From assembly GCF_014596445.1 (NCBI RefSeq), contig NZ_MECL01000077.1, positions 1-64,000 on the forward strand: DNA of 64,000 bases. Direction: 5' to 3'. Shown here piece after piece: positions 15,829 to 24,179 of the stretch. Each line of letters begins with the position of its first letter. Within the stretch, counting starts at the first letter, position 1. The stretch is from Streptomyces sp. CBMA29 (GTDB taxonomy: Bacteria > Actinomycetota > Actinomycetes > Streptomycetales > Streptomycetaceae). Below the pieces are notes generated by a model, which did not search any database, was not told where the DNA came from, and saw only the letters and a program-made list of their open reading frames with translations. Position numbers and translations under genes: made by a program.

Positions 15829-16029
15829 AGGGGGCCTCCGGCGGCTACGCGAGGGTAATGTCCTCGCGATTCTGCGTGCATACCGATCGGTACGTCACTA
15901 CCCCGCGCGGTATTGCCACCGGTTCGTTCCGTGCGGCCCGGCGGTCGAGGGGCCCTGGGCGCGGTCCGCCGGACGGCGTGGCACGTGTCGGAGGAGCCTG
16001 TACGCGGTGAGGCGTATGCGGCGCCCGCC

Positions 16030-16554
16030 CTAGGCGACGCACAGCTCCAGCTCCGGATCGTCGCGCAGCTTGCCGAGGGCGCGGGAGACCGCGCTCTTCA
16101 CCGTGCCGACCGAGACGCCCAGCGCCTCCGCCGTCTGCACTTCGCTCATGTCCTCGTAGTACCGCAGGACGACCATGGCCCGCTGCCGCGGCGGCAGCCG
16201 ACCGACCGCGCGCAGCAGCGCGTCCCGCTGGGCCTGCTGCTCGGTGAGGTCGGGGGCGCCGGTCGCGGCGGGCTCCGGCACCTCGTCGGTGCTGAACTCG
16301 TCGACCTTGCGCTTGCGCCACTGCGAGGTGCGCGTGTTGACGAGCGTACGGCGTACGTATCCGTCGACGGCCCGGTGGTCGTCGATCCGGTCCCAGGCGA
16401 GATAGGTCTTGGTCAGGGCGGTCTGGAGCAGGTCCTCGGCGTCGGAAGGGTTGGGGGTCAGGGAGCGCGCGGTGCGCAGCAGCGTCGGGCCCTTGGTCCG
16501 GACGTAGGCCGTGAACTGCGTCGTATTGGCGCTGGTGCACACAGGCGTGGTCAT
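16030..16554 (-). CDS. SigE-family ECF RNA polymerase sigma factor
   Basis: The 174-residue product has region 2 (SDAEDLLQTALTKTYLAWDR) and region 4 (LPPRQRAMVVLRYYEDMSE, then the HTH SVGTVKSAVSRAL). No anti-sigma gene is adjacent, so its control is not visible. The short N-terminus and the LLRTARSLTPNPSDAEDL block are typical of the Streptomyces SigE-like group. The start ATG is 16552-16554. Confidence 0.92.
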   Translation of the reverse strand: MTTPVCTSANTTQFTAYVRTKGPTLLRTARSLTPNPSDAEDLLQTALTKTYLAWDRIDDHRAVDGYVRRTLVNTRTSQWRKRKVDEFSTDEVPEPAATGAPDLTEQQAQRDALLRAVGRLPPRQRAMVVLRYYEDMSEVQTAEALGVSVGTVKSAVSRALGKLRDDPELELCVA

Positions 16555-17011
16555 GGCTTCACGTTAGGAGCCGGCATACCCGTGGCGGATCGGCCGCAGG
16601 TGCCGAAGCGGGATCACTCTCAGGTCGTAGGACGGGGGTTGTCCCCACCCCCCGAGGGGGGAGCCGGGGGTCGGGGTCCCGCAGGGGTTCCTCCGGAGAA
16701 AGGCGGGGTTCGGCGGGCGAACCCGGTCCCTGAGCGGGCCCGTGGCCGCCGTACGGGCGTTGCCCTGGCGGCCGTACGGGCGGACCGCCGCCGTACGCGC
16801 GCGGGCCGGGGCCGCCCACAGGCCGCGCCGGGGATCGGCCCTGACGTCCACCCTGTGGCGGCCCCGGTGTCATCCCCAGGTCAGCCCCGTACGACCTCTA
16901 CGTCAGCCCCAGGTCGCACATGAGCGCGGTCCGAGCGCCCTGGAAGCTCGGACCGGCCTCGGACCGGCGTCAGAACTGAGCGCTCAGGACCGGACGCTCA
17001 GGACTGGGCGC
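16555..17011. other. 457-bp intergenic region
   Basis: It is very G/C-rich, with short hairpins (CCCCGAGGGGGG near 16650) and degenerate repeats of GGCCGTACGGGCG (16740-16800) and CGCTCAGGAC (16980-17010). Open frames here lack codon structure. The right end probably holds the terminator of the DUF1906 gene. I see no gene. Confidence 0.6.
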
Positions 17012-18157
17012 TCAGAGCTTGGCGACGGGCGCGTCGATCAGGTCGCGGTCGATCGACAGCTTGTGACCGCCGTACGTCTCGGTGACGGCGCCCGTGTACT
17101 GGTGGATGCGGCTGTGCGAGGCCCAGGCGGAGGGGCGCAGGACCGGTTCGGCGGTGAGGGTGGGGGCGACGCCCCAACGGGCGTACCAAATGGCGCCCGG
17201 GAGGTCGGCCGTGCCCGCCCTGCGCGCCTTCTCCATGTGCGCGATGCCGGAGTCGGCGCTGCTGTAGAAGCCGGGCAGATAGCCGCGCGCCCGCACCTGG
17301 CGGTCCCAGGCGCGCACGAAGGACAGCGTCGCGTTCGCGCAGCTCGCCTTCCTGGCGTCGTACGCCTCCATGTCGAGGTACAGCGCGCTGCCGCGCTTCA
17401 TTCCGAGCGCGCCCGCGGCCTTCGCCGCGTCCGCGCCCTCGCTCGTGCCCTGGGCCGTCGCCCGCTGGGGGTCGATGCGGAAGGGGTTCTTGTTAGACCC
17501 TGTCACGCAGGGGCTCTGCGAACCGACGTAGATCGGCAGCAGGCTCCAGCCCGCCGCGTTGGTCTGCCGTACCCAGTTACTCGTCAGATTGCGCTGCGTC
17601 TTGCAGGCGCGGGCCCGGCCGCCGAAGTAGACGCCGACGGCGCGGTACGGGGAGGAGGCGCGCCAGGCGCGCATGGTGGCGAGGTCGGGGGCCTGGCAGG
17701 TGTCGAAGCCGCGGCCCTTGAAGACGCGCGGGGCGACGGCGGCGTCCTCGGGGAAGGCGGCGGCGTCGTCGGACGCGTCGTCGGACGCGTCGTCGGCGCC
17801 GGGGAACCCGGTCTCGTCGGGGGCTTGGGCGTCATACGGAACCTGGCCGTCGTCGGTGGCCTGGCCGTCGTCCGATGCCTGGGCCTGAGCTTCGGCGTCC
17901 GCGGCTTGGGCTTCGGCGTCCGCGATCCAGCCGGCCGGGTCCGTCCTGGTGTCGACGGGGTCGATGTTCCCGTCGGCCGCCGCTGCCCCCGCGCTCGCGG
18001 GGCCCGCGCTGGCCACCGGGATGTCGCTGTCGGCGACGGCCGACACCGCGGGAAACAGCAGACCGGTCAGCGTCAGCGCGGCGGCGAGGACGTAACGAGT
18101 GCGGCGCGTACGGCGCACGCGGTGCGCGTAACGGATAAACCTACTTGTTTCGGTCAT
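17012..18157 (-). CDS. secreted DUF1906 (glycoside-hydrolase-like) protein
   Basis: With the start at ATG 18155-18157 the product is 381 residues. An Arg-rich N-terminus and hydrophobic stretch (VLAAALTLTGLLFPAVSAVA) form a signal peptide. About 100 residues of Asp/Ala-rich linker follow, including ASDDASDDA and repeated DAEAQ units. The DUF1906 domain then runs from GFDTCQAPDL (about 150) to the end, with YFGG, LLPIYVG, YLDMEAY and YSSADSG strands typical of this TIM-barrel, GH25-like fold. It is probably a cell-wall-associated hydrolase. The frame stays open upstream, but that extension crosses another gene. Confidence 0.85.
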   Translation of the reverse strand: MTETSRFIRYAHRVRRTRRTRYVLAAALTLTGLLFPAVSAVADSDIPVASAGPASAGAAAADGNIDPVDTRTDPAGWIADAEAQAADAEAQAQASDDGQATDDGQVPYDAQAPDETGFPGADDASDDASDDAAAFPEDAAVAPRVFKGRGFDTCQAPDLATMRAWRASSPYRAVGVYFGGRARACKTQRNLTSNWVRQTNAAGWSLLPIYVGSQSPCVTGSNKNPFRIDPQRATAQGTSEGADAAKAAGALGMKRGSALYLDMEAYDARKASCANATLSFVRAWDRQVRARGYLPGFYSSADSGIAHMEKARRAGTADLPGAIWYARWGVAPTLTAEPVLRPSAWASHSRIHQYTGAVTETYGGHKLSIDRDLIDAPVAKL

Positions 18158-18544
18158 TCGCCGAGTCAACGCGGCGGGCGGCCCGCGCTGGCGGAGACAC
18201 GCCGCCGGGTCGGGCCGTACGGGCCCCGAACCGCTCGGGCGGCGGGCACTGCCGCCGCGGCGGTCCCGCCGAGCCCGGCGCCGGACCTGAGGCCGAACCC
18301 GCCCCGGGCCTGCCCCTGGCCCGTCCCGGACCTGCTGACCAGGCCACCGCGCGCGGTGGCGTGTGCGCGCTCCCCGGCACTCGGATACGCCGACCGCACG
18401 CGGCCCTGATACGCGAATTACCGTAGTGCATGGGTTATTTGCATGATGGCGTCGGATTGCTACGGTCATCCCGTCGCTATTTGCACCCGCGCGGGAGGGG
18501 CCGCTTCGGCGTCGACCGCGTGGCCCCGTAGGGAGGACCTTCTC
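18158..18544. other. 387-bp divergent intergenic region
   Basis: It holds the promoters of the DUF1906 gene (leftward) and the small secreted gene (rightward). ORFs here are G/C-rich noise. A more A/T-rich patch at 18410-18480 (GAATTACCGTAGTGCATGG onward) is the best place for the rightward promoter. No clear palindrome is seen. Confidence 0.5.
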
Positions 18545-18844
18545 GTGCTCCGTGCTCGTATCGCCGCCGCGGGCGTCGCCGTGGCGCTGGCCGCCGCAGG
18601 GCTTGCCGCAGGCACCGCCCCGTCCGCCCAGGCGTCGACCCCGCCCACCCCGTACATGTGCCCCTCCTTCCTCAACGACGGCGCGCACGGTCTGTACGTG
18701 TGGACGTACGGGCAGGGCTGGCTGGTGTGCAGCTACAGCCCGCACGCCGAGCTGTCCTGTCGGTACAACGCGTTCAGCGGCGACGCCTGGTTCAACGCGC
18801 CGAATCCCGACTACTGCCCGACCCGCGCGATTCCGACGGCCTGA
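18545..18844 (+). CDS. small secreted Cys-containing protein
   Basis: The GTG at 18545 follows GGGAGGA and gives 99 residues. A basic N-terminus and Ala/Val-rich core end in SAQAS, a clear Sec signal peptide. The mature part, about 65 residues, has four Cys (MCPS, VCSY, SCRY, YCPT) and many aromatics, suggesting a compact disulfide-bonded domain. The ORF stays open upstream without coding bias. The function is unknown. Confidence 0.72.
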   Translation: MLRARIAAAGVAVALAAAGLAAGTAPSAQASTPPTPYMCPSFLNDGAHGLYVWTYGQGWLVCSYSPHAELSCRYNAFSGDAWFNAPNPDYCPTRAIPTA

Positions 18845-18939
18845 CACGATTCCGACGGCCTGAACCGGCCGGCCGCCGCCCTTCCCTCCGGGGGCCCGGT
18901 GCCCCAGGCCCCGCGCCCGTCTCGAACCCCGCGCCCGCC

Positions 18940-20133
18940 TCAGGCCCCGTCCGCCGACAGGATCAGGCCCGAGGTGGGAACGCCGGTGCCGGCCGTGACG
19001 AGGGCGTGGCTGACGGAGGCGACCTGGTTGACGCTGCTGCCGCGCACCTGGCGAACGGCTTCCGCGATGCCGTTCATGCCGTGCAGATACGCTTCGCCGA
19101 GCTGGCCGCCGTGGGTGTTGACCGGGAGGCGGCCGCCGATCTCCAGGCCGCCGTCCGCGGCGAAGTCCGCCGCCTCGCCGGGGCCGCAGAAGCCGAACTC
19201 CTCCAACTGCATGAGCACGAACGGCGTGAAGTGGTCGTAAAGCACCGCCACGTCGACGGCGGCCGGGCCGAGGCCGCTCGTGCGCCACAACTGCCGTGCC
19301 ACCACGCCCATTTCGGGCAGCCGGGCGAGGTCGTCGGCGTCCCGGTAGTAGCTGGTCATCTGCTCCTGCGCGCGGCCCGCACCCTGCGCGGCGGCCGTGA
19401 CGACGGCGGGGGCGTGCCGCAGGTCGCGGGCGCGTTCCGCGGAGGTGACGACGATCGCCTGGCCGCCGTCGGTCTCCTGGCAGCAGTCGAGCAGCCGCAG
19501 CGGCTCGACGATCCAGCGCGAGGCGGCGTGGTCGGCGAGGGTGATCGGGCGGCCGTGGAAGTACGCGGCCGGATTGTTCGCCGCGTGCCTGCGGTCGGCG
19601 ACCGCGACATGGCCGAAAACCGATGGTTCCAGTCCGTAGACGGACAAATATCGGTTTGCCGACATTGCGACCCACGAGGCGGGGGTGAGCAGACCGGGCG
19701 GCAGGTTGACGCCGAGCGCCGCCCCTTCCGCGGACGGCTCGCGCCCGAGGACGCCCGAGCCGAAGCGGCGGCCGGAGCGTTCGTTGAACGCCCGGTAGCA
19801 GACCACCACGTCCGCGATCCCGGTCGCCACCGCCATCGCGGCCTGCTGCACCGTCGCGCACGCCGCGCCGCCGCCGTAGTGGACGCGCGAGAAGAAGGAC
19901 AGCTCGCCGACTCCGGCCGCCTGCGCCACCGTGATCTCGGGACTGGTGTCCATCGTGAACGTCACCATGCCGTCGACGTCCCCGGGCGTCAGCCCCGCGT
20001 CGTCCAGCGCCGCCCGCACCGCCTCGACGGCCAGCTTCAACTCACTGCGCCCGGAGTCCTTCGAGAACTCCGTCGCCCCGATCCCGACGACGGCCGCCCG
20101 CCCGCCGAGCGCGTCCCGCCGCCGAACGCTCAT
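18940..20133 (-). CDS. thiolase-like lipid-transfer protein, Ltp2-like aldolase
   Basis: The start ATG 20131-20133 follows GGAGG and gives 397 residues with a thiolase fold of the SCP-x/Ltp type (VVGIGATEFSK, HYGGGAACATVQQAAMAV, NTHGGQLGEAYLHGMNG). It overlaps the MaoC gene by four bases and forms a three-gene operon with it and the MaoC/DUF35 gene. The same trio in Mycobacterium (chsH2, chsH1, ltp2) removes the last three side-chain carbons of cholesterol: the MaoC heterodimer hydrates, and Ltp2 with the DUF35 domain does the retro-aldol cleavage. Whether the substrate here is a steroid is unknown. Confidence 0.85.
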   Translation of the reverse strand: MSVRRRDALGGRAAVVGIGATEFSKDSGRSELKLAVEAVRAALDDAGLTPGDVDGMVTFTMDTSPEITVAQAAGVGELSFFSRVHYGGGAACATVQQAAMAVATGIADVVVCYRAFNERSGRRFGSGVLGREPSAEGAALGVNLPPGLLTPASWVAMSANRYLSVYGLEPSVFGHVAVADRRHAANNPAAYFHGRPITLADHAASRWIVEPLRLLDCCQETDGGQAIVVTSAERARDLRHAPAVVTAAAQGAGRAQEQMTSYYRDADDLARLPEMGVVARQLWRTSGLGPAAVDVAVLYDHFTPFVLMQLEEFGFCGPGEAADFAADGGLEIGGRLPVNTHGGQLGEAYLHGMNGIAEAVRQVRGSSVNQVASVSHALVTAGTGVPTSGLILSADGA

Positions 20134-20531
20134 GATCCCTCCGGGTGTTGGGGGATCTCCACGGTGACCGTGCCGGTGACGTGCCGGCCCAGCGCGTTCA
20201 CGCCCACCACCTCGACGGTCGCCGTCCGGCCCGCGAGCGCCGTGACCGTACCTGTCAACTCCATCGTGTCTCCGGGGTAGTTGGGCGCACCAAGTCGGAT
20301 GCGTACCGCCTTCGTCACCGCGTCGGGGCCGAAGTGCGCGGCCACATAGCCGCCGACCAGGCCGTTCGTGGTGAGGATGTTCATGAAGATGTCGGGTGAG
20401 CCTTTGGCGCGGGCGAGTTCGGGGTCGTGGTGCACGTCCTGGAAGTCGCGGGTGGCCAGCGCCCCGGCGACGACGAGCGTGCGGGTGACGTCGATACGGC
20501 GGGGCGGGAGAGTGTCGCCGACGGCGGTCAT
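20130..20531 (-). CDS. MaoC-family dehydratase, ChsH1-like
   Basis: A 133-residue single hot-dog domain. The hydratase-2-like active-site segment DFQDVHHDPELA is present (Asp and His), followed by MNILTTNGLVGGYV. Small MaoC proteins of this size act as one half of a heterodimer, with the partner being the MaoC domain of the upstream gene. It overlaps neighbours on both sides (4 bp each), consistent with coupled translation. Confidence 0.88.
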   Translation of the reverse strand: MTAVGDTLPPRRIDVTRTLVVAGALATRDFQDVHHDPELARAKGSPDIFMNILTTNGLVGGYVAAHFGPDAVTKAVRIRLGAPNYPGDTMELTGTVTALAGRTATVEVVGVNALGRHVTGTVTVEIPQHPEGS

Positions 20532-21565
20532 GCGGGAGCCTCCGCTTCAGGGGTGGTGACCGTGCTGGCGGGTTCCGTGTCGGCAGGTCCCGTACCGGCA
20601 GGTTCCGGGGGGACGGGTTCCGTGTCGACGGCGCGGAAGGCCGGCACAGTGAGGTCGTCGTCCGCGTCCAGGAAGTCGAGCACGACGGGCGCGCCGATCC
20701 GGACCTTGTCGTACGGCACACCGATGACGTTCCCCAACAGCCTTACGCCTTCGGCCAGTTCGACGAGCGCGACCGAGTACGGCGGGTCGAAGGCCGGGAA
20801 CGGCGGGTGGTGCATCACCACGTACGAGAAGACGGTGCCGGTGCCGGAGGCGGGGACGGTGTCCCAGTCGGGGGAGCCGCAGGCGTTGCAGCCGGGGAGC
20901 CACGGCAGGCGCAGGGCGCCGCAGCCGGTGCAGCGCTGGATGAGGAGTCGGCGGTCCTCGCGGATGGCCCGCCAGTAGGGAGCGTTGTCGCTGTTGACGA
21001 CCGGGCGCGGGCGGGTCGCGGATTTCGTACGTGCGGGGGCGGGGGCGGGGGCCTGGTCGCGCACCGAAGTGGCCTGCGTGGGTGCGTACTTGAGGATGCG
21101 GAAGCGGTGGGTGCCCGCGAGTACGCCGTCGGCGCGGACCTCGGTGCGGGTGGTGACGAAGTAACCGGCCCCGAGCTTCGTGGACTTGCGCGGCGAGACG
21201 GATTCGACGACCGCGTCGAAGGTGATCCGCTGGCCCGGCCGCAGCGGCGCCGCGTACTCCTGCTCGCAGTCGGTCGCGACGACGGCCGCGTAACCGGCCT
21301 CGTCCAGCCGTCCGAGCAGGTCGTCGTAGCCGGGGGTGCGTCCTTCGTGACCGGACAGCCCGCCCATCGTCCACACCTGGAGCATGGTGGCGGGCGCGGC
21401 GCCGTCGGGGGGTACGGGGTGGCCGAGGGCTTCGCACCAGTGGCGGATCATCGGGGCGTTGACGGGGTCCTTGCCGATGCCGCCCGTGGCGGCCGGGGTG
21501 CCTTCGTAGCAGCGCAACTCGGCGTGGAGCGGGTCGTTTTCCGCCGTTCCGTCCGATCCGTCCAT
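20528..21565 (-). CDS. MaoC-like plus DUF35 OB-fold protein, ChsH2-like
   Basis: The start ATG 21563-21565 follows GGAGGG and gives 345 residues. Residues about 15-165 are a MaoC-like hot-dog domain (MIRHWCEALGHP, YAAPLRPGQRITFDAVVES). After a Pro/Ala linker, residues about 190-310 carry a zinc ribbon (CTGCG and CNACG) and an OB-fold of the DUF35 type. This domain order equals mycobacterial ChsH2, which pairs with ChsH1 and recruits Ltp2. It is the first gene of the operon, with a perfect inverted repeat just upstream. Confidence 0.87.
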   Translation of the reverse strand: MDGSDGTAENDPLHAELRCYEGTPAATGGIGKDPVNAPMIRHWCEALGHPVPPDGAAPATMLQVWTMGGLSGHEGRTPGYDDLLGRLDEAGYAAVVATDCEQEYAAPLRPGQRITFDAVVESVSPRKSTKLGAGYFVTTRTEVRADGVLAGTHRFRILKYAPTQATSVRDQAPAPAPARTKSATRPRPVVNSDNAPYWRAIREDRRLLIQRCTGCGALRLPWLPGCNACGSPDWDTVPASGTGTVFSYVVMHHPPFPAFDPPYSVALVELAEGVRLLGNVIGVPYDKVRIGAPVVLDFLDADDDLTVPAFRAVDTEPVPPEPAGTGPADTEPASTVTTPEAEAPA

Positions 21566-21587
21566 GGCGGTGCCGCCCTCCCTCGAC

Positions 21588-21608
21588 AATCTGACTGTTC
21601 GTCAGATT
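21588..21608. promoter_or_regulatory. TetR-type operator before the ChsH2-like operon
   Basis: A perfect 8-bp inverted repeat, AATCTGAC (21588-21595) and GTCAGATT (21601-21608), with a 5-base spacer lies 23 bp upstream of the operon start. Inverted repeats of this size suit TetR regulators of acyl-CoA genes. The regulator gene is not in the window. Confidence 0.6.
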
Positions 21609-21655
21609 CGGTCGGGAGGGCCGCTGTTGTCAATGGGCGTGCGGGGGTGGCGAGT

Positions 21656-22783
21656 TCAGGCCGGGGGCCTTTCCGCGCCGGGCGCGGGGGCGGACCCGGA
21701 GTCGGGGGCGGATTCCTGCACGGGATTCCCGCCCGGCCCGCGACCTCCCTCACTCTCGGCCAGAAGTTTTCCACAGGCTGTGGACGAAAGTTGGGCACCG
21801 GATTCGCCGACCGCCGCCGCCCCGACGCGCACCGCCCAGCCCGCCGCCTCGACCAGCCCGTCCCCCTCCGCCAGCCGCCAGGCCAGCGCCCCGGTGAAGG
21901 CGTCGCCAGCACCGGTCGTGTCGACCACCTCGACCGGGACGGCGGGCAGCCGCGTCGTACGCCCGCGAGGTGGCTCCGCGTCCGCGCGTACGTTCTCGCG
22001 TACGCCCGCAGGTCGGTCGGCAGTTCCGTCCTCGCGCACGTCCTGGCGTATGTCCCCGCGTACGGCCTCGCGCTCGACGATGGTCACGCCCGCGCCGCCC
22101 AAGGTCACGACGGCGGACCGGACACCGAGCCGGAGCAGGTCCCGCGGGTCGGCCTCCGCCGCGGACGCCGCGCCGAGCAGGACGCGCATCTCGTGCTCGT
22201 TGACCACCAACGGGTCGGCGCACGCGAGAAGTTGACCCGCCTCGGGGTCGTCCCTGACGGCCTCGGGCGGTGAGGGGTTGAGCACCAGGCGGGCGCCGTG
22301 CCGCCCGGCCGCGCGGGCGGCGGCGCGTACCGCGTCCATCGGAACCTCGCACTGCGCGGACACCACGCGCACCGCGGGCCCGACCGCGGCGGTCACTTCG
22401 GCCGCCGTCAGCGCGGTGTTGGCGCCCGGTACGACCACGATCGCGTTCTCGCCGTCGGCCGCGACCGTGATGAGCGCGATGCCGGTGGGCACCGTCTTCT
22501 CGGTGCCGAGCGCGGTCGTGTCCACGGCGGCGGACCGCAGTTCGGCGGCGAGCCGTTCCCCGTACGCGTCCGCCCCGACCCGCCCGCAGAAACCCACCCG
22601 CGCGCCCAACCGGCCTGCGGCGACCGCCTGGTTGGCGCCCTTGCCGCCCGCGTGCACGGCCACGCCCGACGTACCGAGCACCGTCTCGCCGGGCGCCGGG
22701 TGGCGGTCGACCCTGACCACCAGGTCGGCGTTGGCCGACCCCACCACCAGCAGCGTCACACCGTCCGCCGTACTCCTGCCCAC
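21656..22783 (-). CDS. rbsK: ribokinase, PfkB family
   Basis: The 375-residue product has the N-terminal VVGSANADLVVRVDRHPAPG and HAGGKGANQAVAAGRLG, and the C-terminal ATP/anion-hole signature DTTGAGDAFTGALA with the catalytic Asp, all diagnostic of ribokinase-like kinases. It phosphorylates ribose to ribose-5-phosphate in the cytoplasm. Between about residues 236 and 274 there is an Arg/Asp-rich low-complexity insert (repeated VRxDxRxD-like units) that typical 300-residue ribokinases lack. A C-terminal tail of about 40 residues is also extra. No transporter gene is adjacent, so it appears alone. Confidence 0.88.
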   Translation of the reverse strand: MGRSTADGVTLLVVGSANADLVVRVDRHPAPGETVLGTSGVAVHAGGKGANQAVAAGRLGARVGFCGRVGADAYGERLAAELRSAAVDTTALGTEKTVPTGIALITVAADGENAIVVVPGANTALTAAEVTAAVGPAVRVVSAQCEVPMDAVRAAARAAGRHGARLVLNPSPPEAVRDDPEAGQLLACADPLVVNEHEMRVLLGAASAAEADPRDLLRLGVRSAVVTLGGAGVTIVEREAVRGDIRQDVREDGTADRPAGVRENVRADAEPPRGRTTRLPAVPVEVVDTTGAGDAFTGALAWRLAEGDGLVEAAGWAVRVGAAAVGESGAQLSSTACGKLLAESEGGRGPGGNPVQESAPDSGSAPAPGAERPPA

Positions 22784-22931
22784 CGTTCACCGTCCTCGCC
22801 GTTCCCCGCTTCGATCATCCTGCCGTGGAACGCGTGCGCGCGGCGGCACATGGCGTGCCGCCGCGCGTACGCGTCACCGGTCAGGAGTGGCGGGGCGCCC
22901 CCTCACGCCGCCGCCGAACCCCCGCCGCGGG

Positions 22932-23237
22932 TCACCAGAGCTGCGAGAAGTGGATGCTGACGTTGTCCTGGTGGATGGCGGTGAAGCCGGAACCGGCCAC
23001 GCTCGCCGTGTTGTTCTGGTTCGACGCCCCGGCCCCGGTGGCCGCCTGCTGCGTCGTCGTCACATTGCCGAAGTTGCCACCCCCCACGTTGCCGCCGGAG
23101 TTGCTCACCACCGTCGCGTTCGAGTGGCCACCCGCGAACGCGCCGTCGTCTGCCGAGGCCGTGCCGGCGAACAGCACGGCCGCCAGCGGCAGTGCGGCAA
23201 CGGCGGCCAGGGCACGGACGGTACGGATGCTTGCCAT
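22932..23237 (-). CDS. small secreted Gly/Asn/Thr-rich protein
   Basis: The start ATG 23235-23237 follows TTGGAGGGAAC. The 101-residue product has a clear signal peptide (AAVAALPLAAVLFAGTASA). The mature 70 residues are Gly/Asn/Ser/Thr/Gln-rich, without Cys, with GGNVGGGNFGNV and QNNTASV. It resembles small exported morphogenetic or surface proteins of Streptomyces but lacks chaplin signatures. The function is unknown. Confidence 0.7.
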   Translation of the reverse strand: MASIRTVRALAAVAALPLAAVLFAGTASADDGAFAGGHSNATVVSNSGGNVGGGNFGNVTTTQQAATGAGASNQNNTASVAGSGFTAIHQDNVSIHFSQLW

Positions 23238-23670
23238 GGTGTTCCCTCCAAGGGGACATGTTGCGGGACTAGTTGAACTGTCCGGACTTGTGGAAGTCCG
23301 GTCCGATCCGGAGCACCACGGTTGGCCGACCGCGGTGCCGTCTTGCTTCTTCGAGCGGCGTCGCCGAGACCAGAGTTGCCCACCCCACCCCTCCCGAACC
23401 CACCCCTCCCCCTCTTTTCCCCCGCAAGCGTGACGATCTGTCGACAAACCCCCATCCCCCCCTTTTTCCCCACCCCACCCCGCGCCCCCCTCCACCCCCC
23501 AGTCCCCCCATACGCCAAAACGTTCCTGCCCCTTTTCAGCCATTTTCCCCCACCCTCTCCCTGACGTACCCGACCCACACGCACCGGTCGCACAGGCGCG
23601 GGACGCAGAAAAGGTGGGGCCGGGTCCCGATTGAATCGACACCGGCCCCACCTGTACGTTCTCCGCTAGC
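23238..23670. other. 433-bp intergenic region with a pyrimidine tract
   Basis: The region 23375-23570 is an unusually C/T-rich strand (runs of C5-C7 broken by A and T). It separates the small secreted gene from the tRNA-Ser scar. Its translations are proline-rich noise. It may affect DNA structure, but I see no gene. The right end holds a terminator hairpin. Confidence 0.6.
23612..23653 (-). terminator. hairpin terminator of the ancestral tRNA-Ser
   Basis: The arms AGGTGGGGCCGGGT and ACCGGCCCCACCT lie immediately downstream (in minus-strand sense) of the tRNA 3'-end copy at 23671. A related hairpin follows the copy at 31738. Confidence 0.65.
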
Positions 23671-23726
23671 GCGGAGGCTGTGGGATGTGAACCCACGGTG
23701 ACATCGCCGCCACGACGCTTTCAAGA
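23671..23726 (-). pseudogene. decayed tRNA-Ser 3' half: oldest attachment-site scar
   Basis: Fifty-six bases match the 3' half of the intact tRNA-Ser(UGA) at 51519-51605 with three substitutions and one deletion (for example GTGGGATGTGAACCCAC). The 5' side past 23727 does not pair with the acceptor, and the anticodon stem is broken, so it cannot be a working tRNA. It marks the left end of the accreted mobile DNA. Confidence 0.8.
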
Positions 23727-23866
23727 CCGCTCAGCCACACAGACTCGCCCCGTCTTTGACCTGCCAAAAAGGCTGGCCCCTCCTCTCAAGAAGCCAACGT
23801 CCCGACCACAGGCTGACCCCACGCACAACTGCGCCGCGGGCGCAGAACCAACACCCTCCCACCCGA

Positions 23867-23956
23867 GCAACAACCCCCGCGGGCGCGGGGAGCACAGCAG
23901 CGCAGCGAAGGGTTTGACGGTGCCGGAGGGAACAGCCCCGCAGGCGCGGGGAGCAC
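23867..23956 (-). CRISPR. CRISPR array 1: two repeats, one spacer (type I-E)
   Basis: Repeats at 23867-23895 (GCAACAACCCCCGCGGGCGC start) and 23928-23956 (GGGAACAGCCCCGCAGGCGC start) are 29 bp and end GGGGAGCAC. The spacer is 32 bp (23896-23927), the 61-bp period of I-E arrays. The leader lies to the right, so the array reads on the minus strand and the left, more divergent repeat is the leader-distal end. Confidence 0.88.
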
Positions 23957-24030
23957 GTGCTTGGCCTGGTGCTTTGGAACGGCCGGCACTGGATTTTACT
24001 TAGGTTGAGAGATTCGGACATATCGCCTCG
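23957..24030 (-). promoter_or_regulatory. CRISPR leader 1
   Basis: The sequence right of array 1 includes GGATTTTACTTAGG (23991-24004) and GAGATTCGGACATA (24009-24022). Nearly the same blocks flank array 2 at 29822-29852, in an otherwise G/C-rich region, as expected for two homologous I-E leaders. Confidence 0.7.
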
Positions 24031-24179
24031 ATGTCCCCCCTTCATTCCCGCGCCGCGCACGGCAAGGCGCGGGCCTTGCGACGCCGCATCGCGCACCCTC
24101 AGCGTCCACCGCCGAAGCGGCGGCGCTTCGCTGCCTTGCTCCAACCGGTGGCGGGTGGGGAGGAGGGGGAACGGCGGCC

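Noticed and set aside
14092..15858. 588-codon plus-strand ORF opposite the acyl-CoA ligase
   Set aside because: The minus strand has every ANL motif in order. The plus frame is an antisense shadow of high-GC coding.
16742..18409. 555-codon plus-strand ORF over 16742-18409
   Set aside because: It runs antisense to the DUF1906 gene and through intergenic DNA with no domain or ribosome site.
17012..19861. One 949-codon minus ORF spanning the DUF1906 gene and the region upstream
   Set aside because: It crosses the thiolase-like gene in another frame and a signal peptide starts at 18157, so only 17012-18157 is kept.
22932..23237. Chaplin or rodlin identity for the small secreted protein
   Set aside because: It is Gly/Asn-rich and exported, but it lacks the chaplin Cys pair and core motif and does not resemble rodlins.
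23671..23749. A functional second tRNA-Ser
   Set aside because: The 5' half does not pair with the acceptor and the anticodon stem is broken; only the 3' half is conserved, as expected for an att scar.
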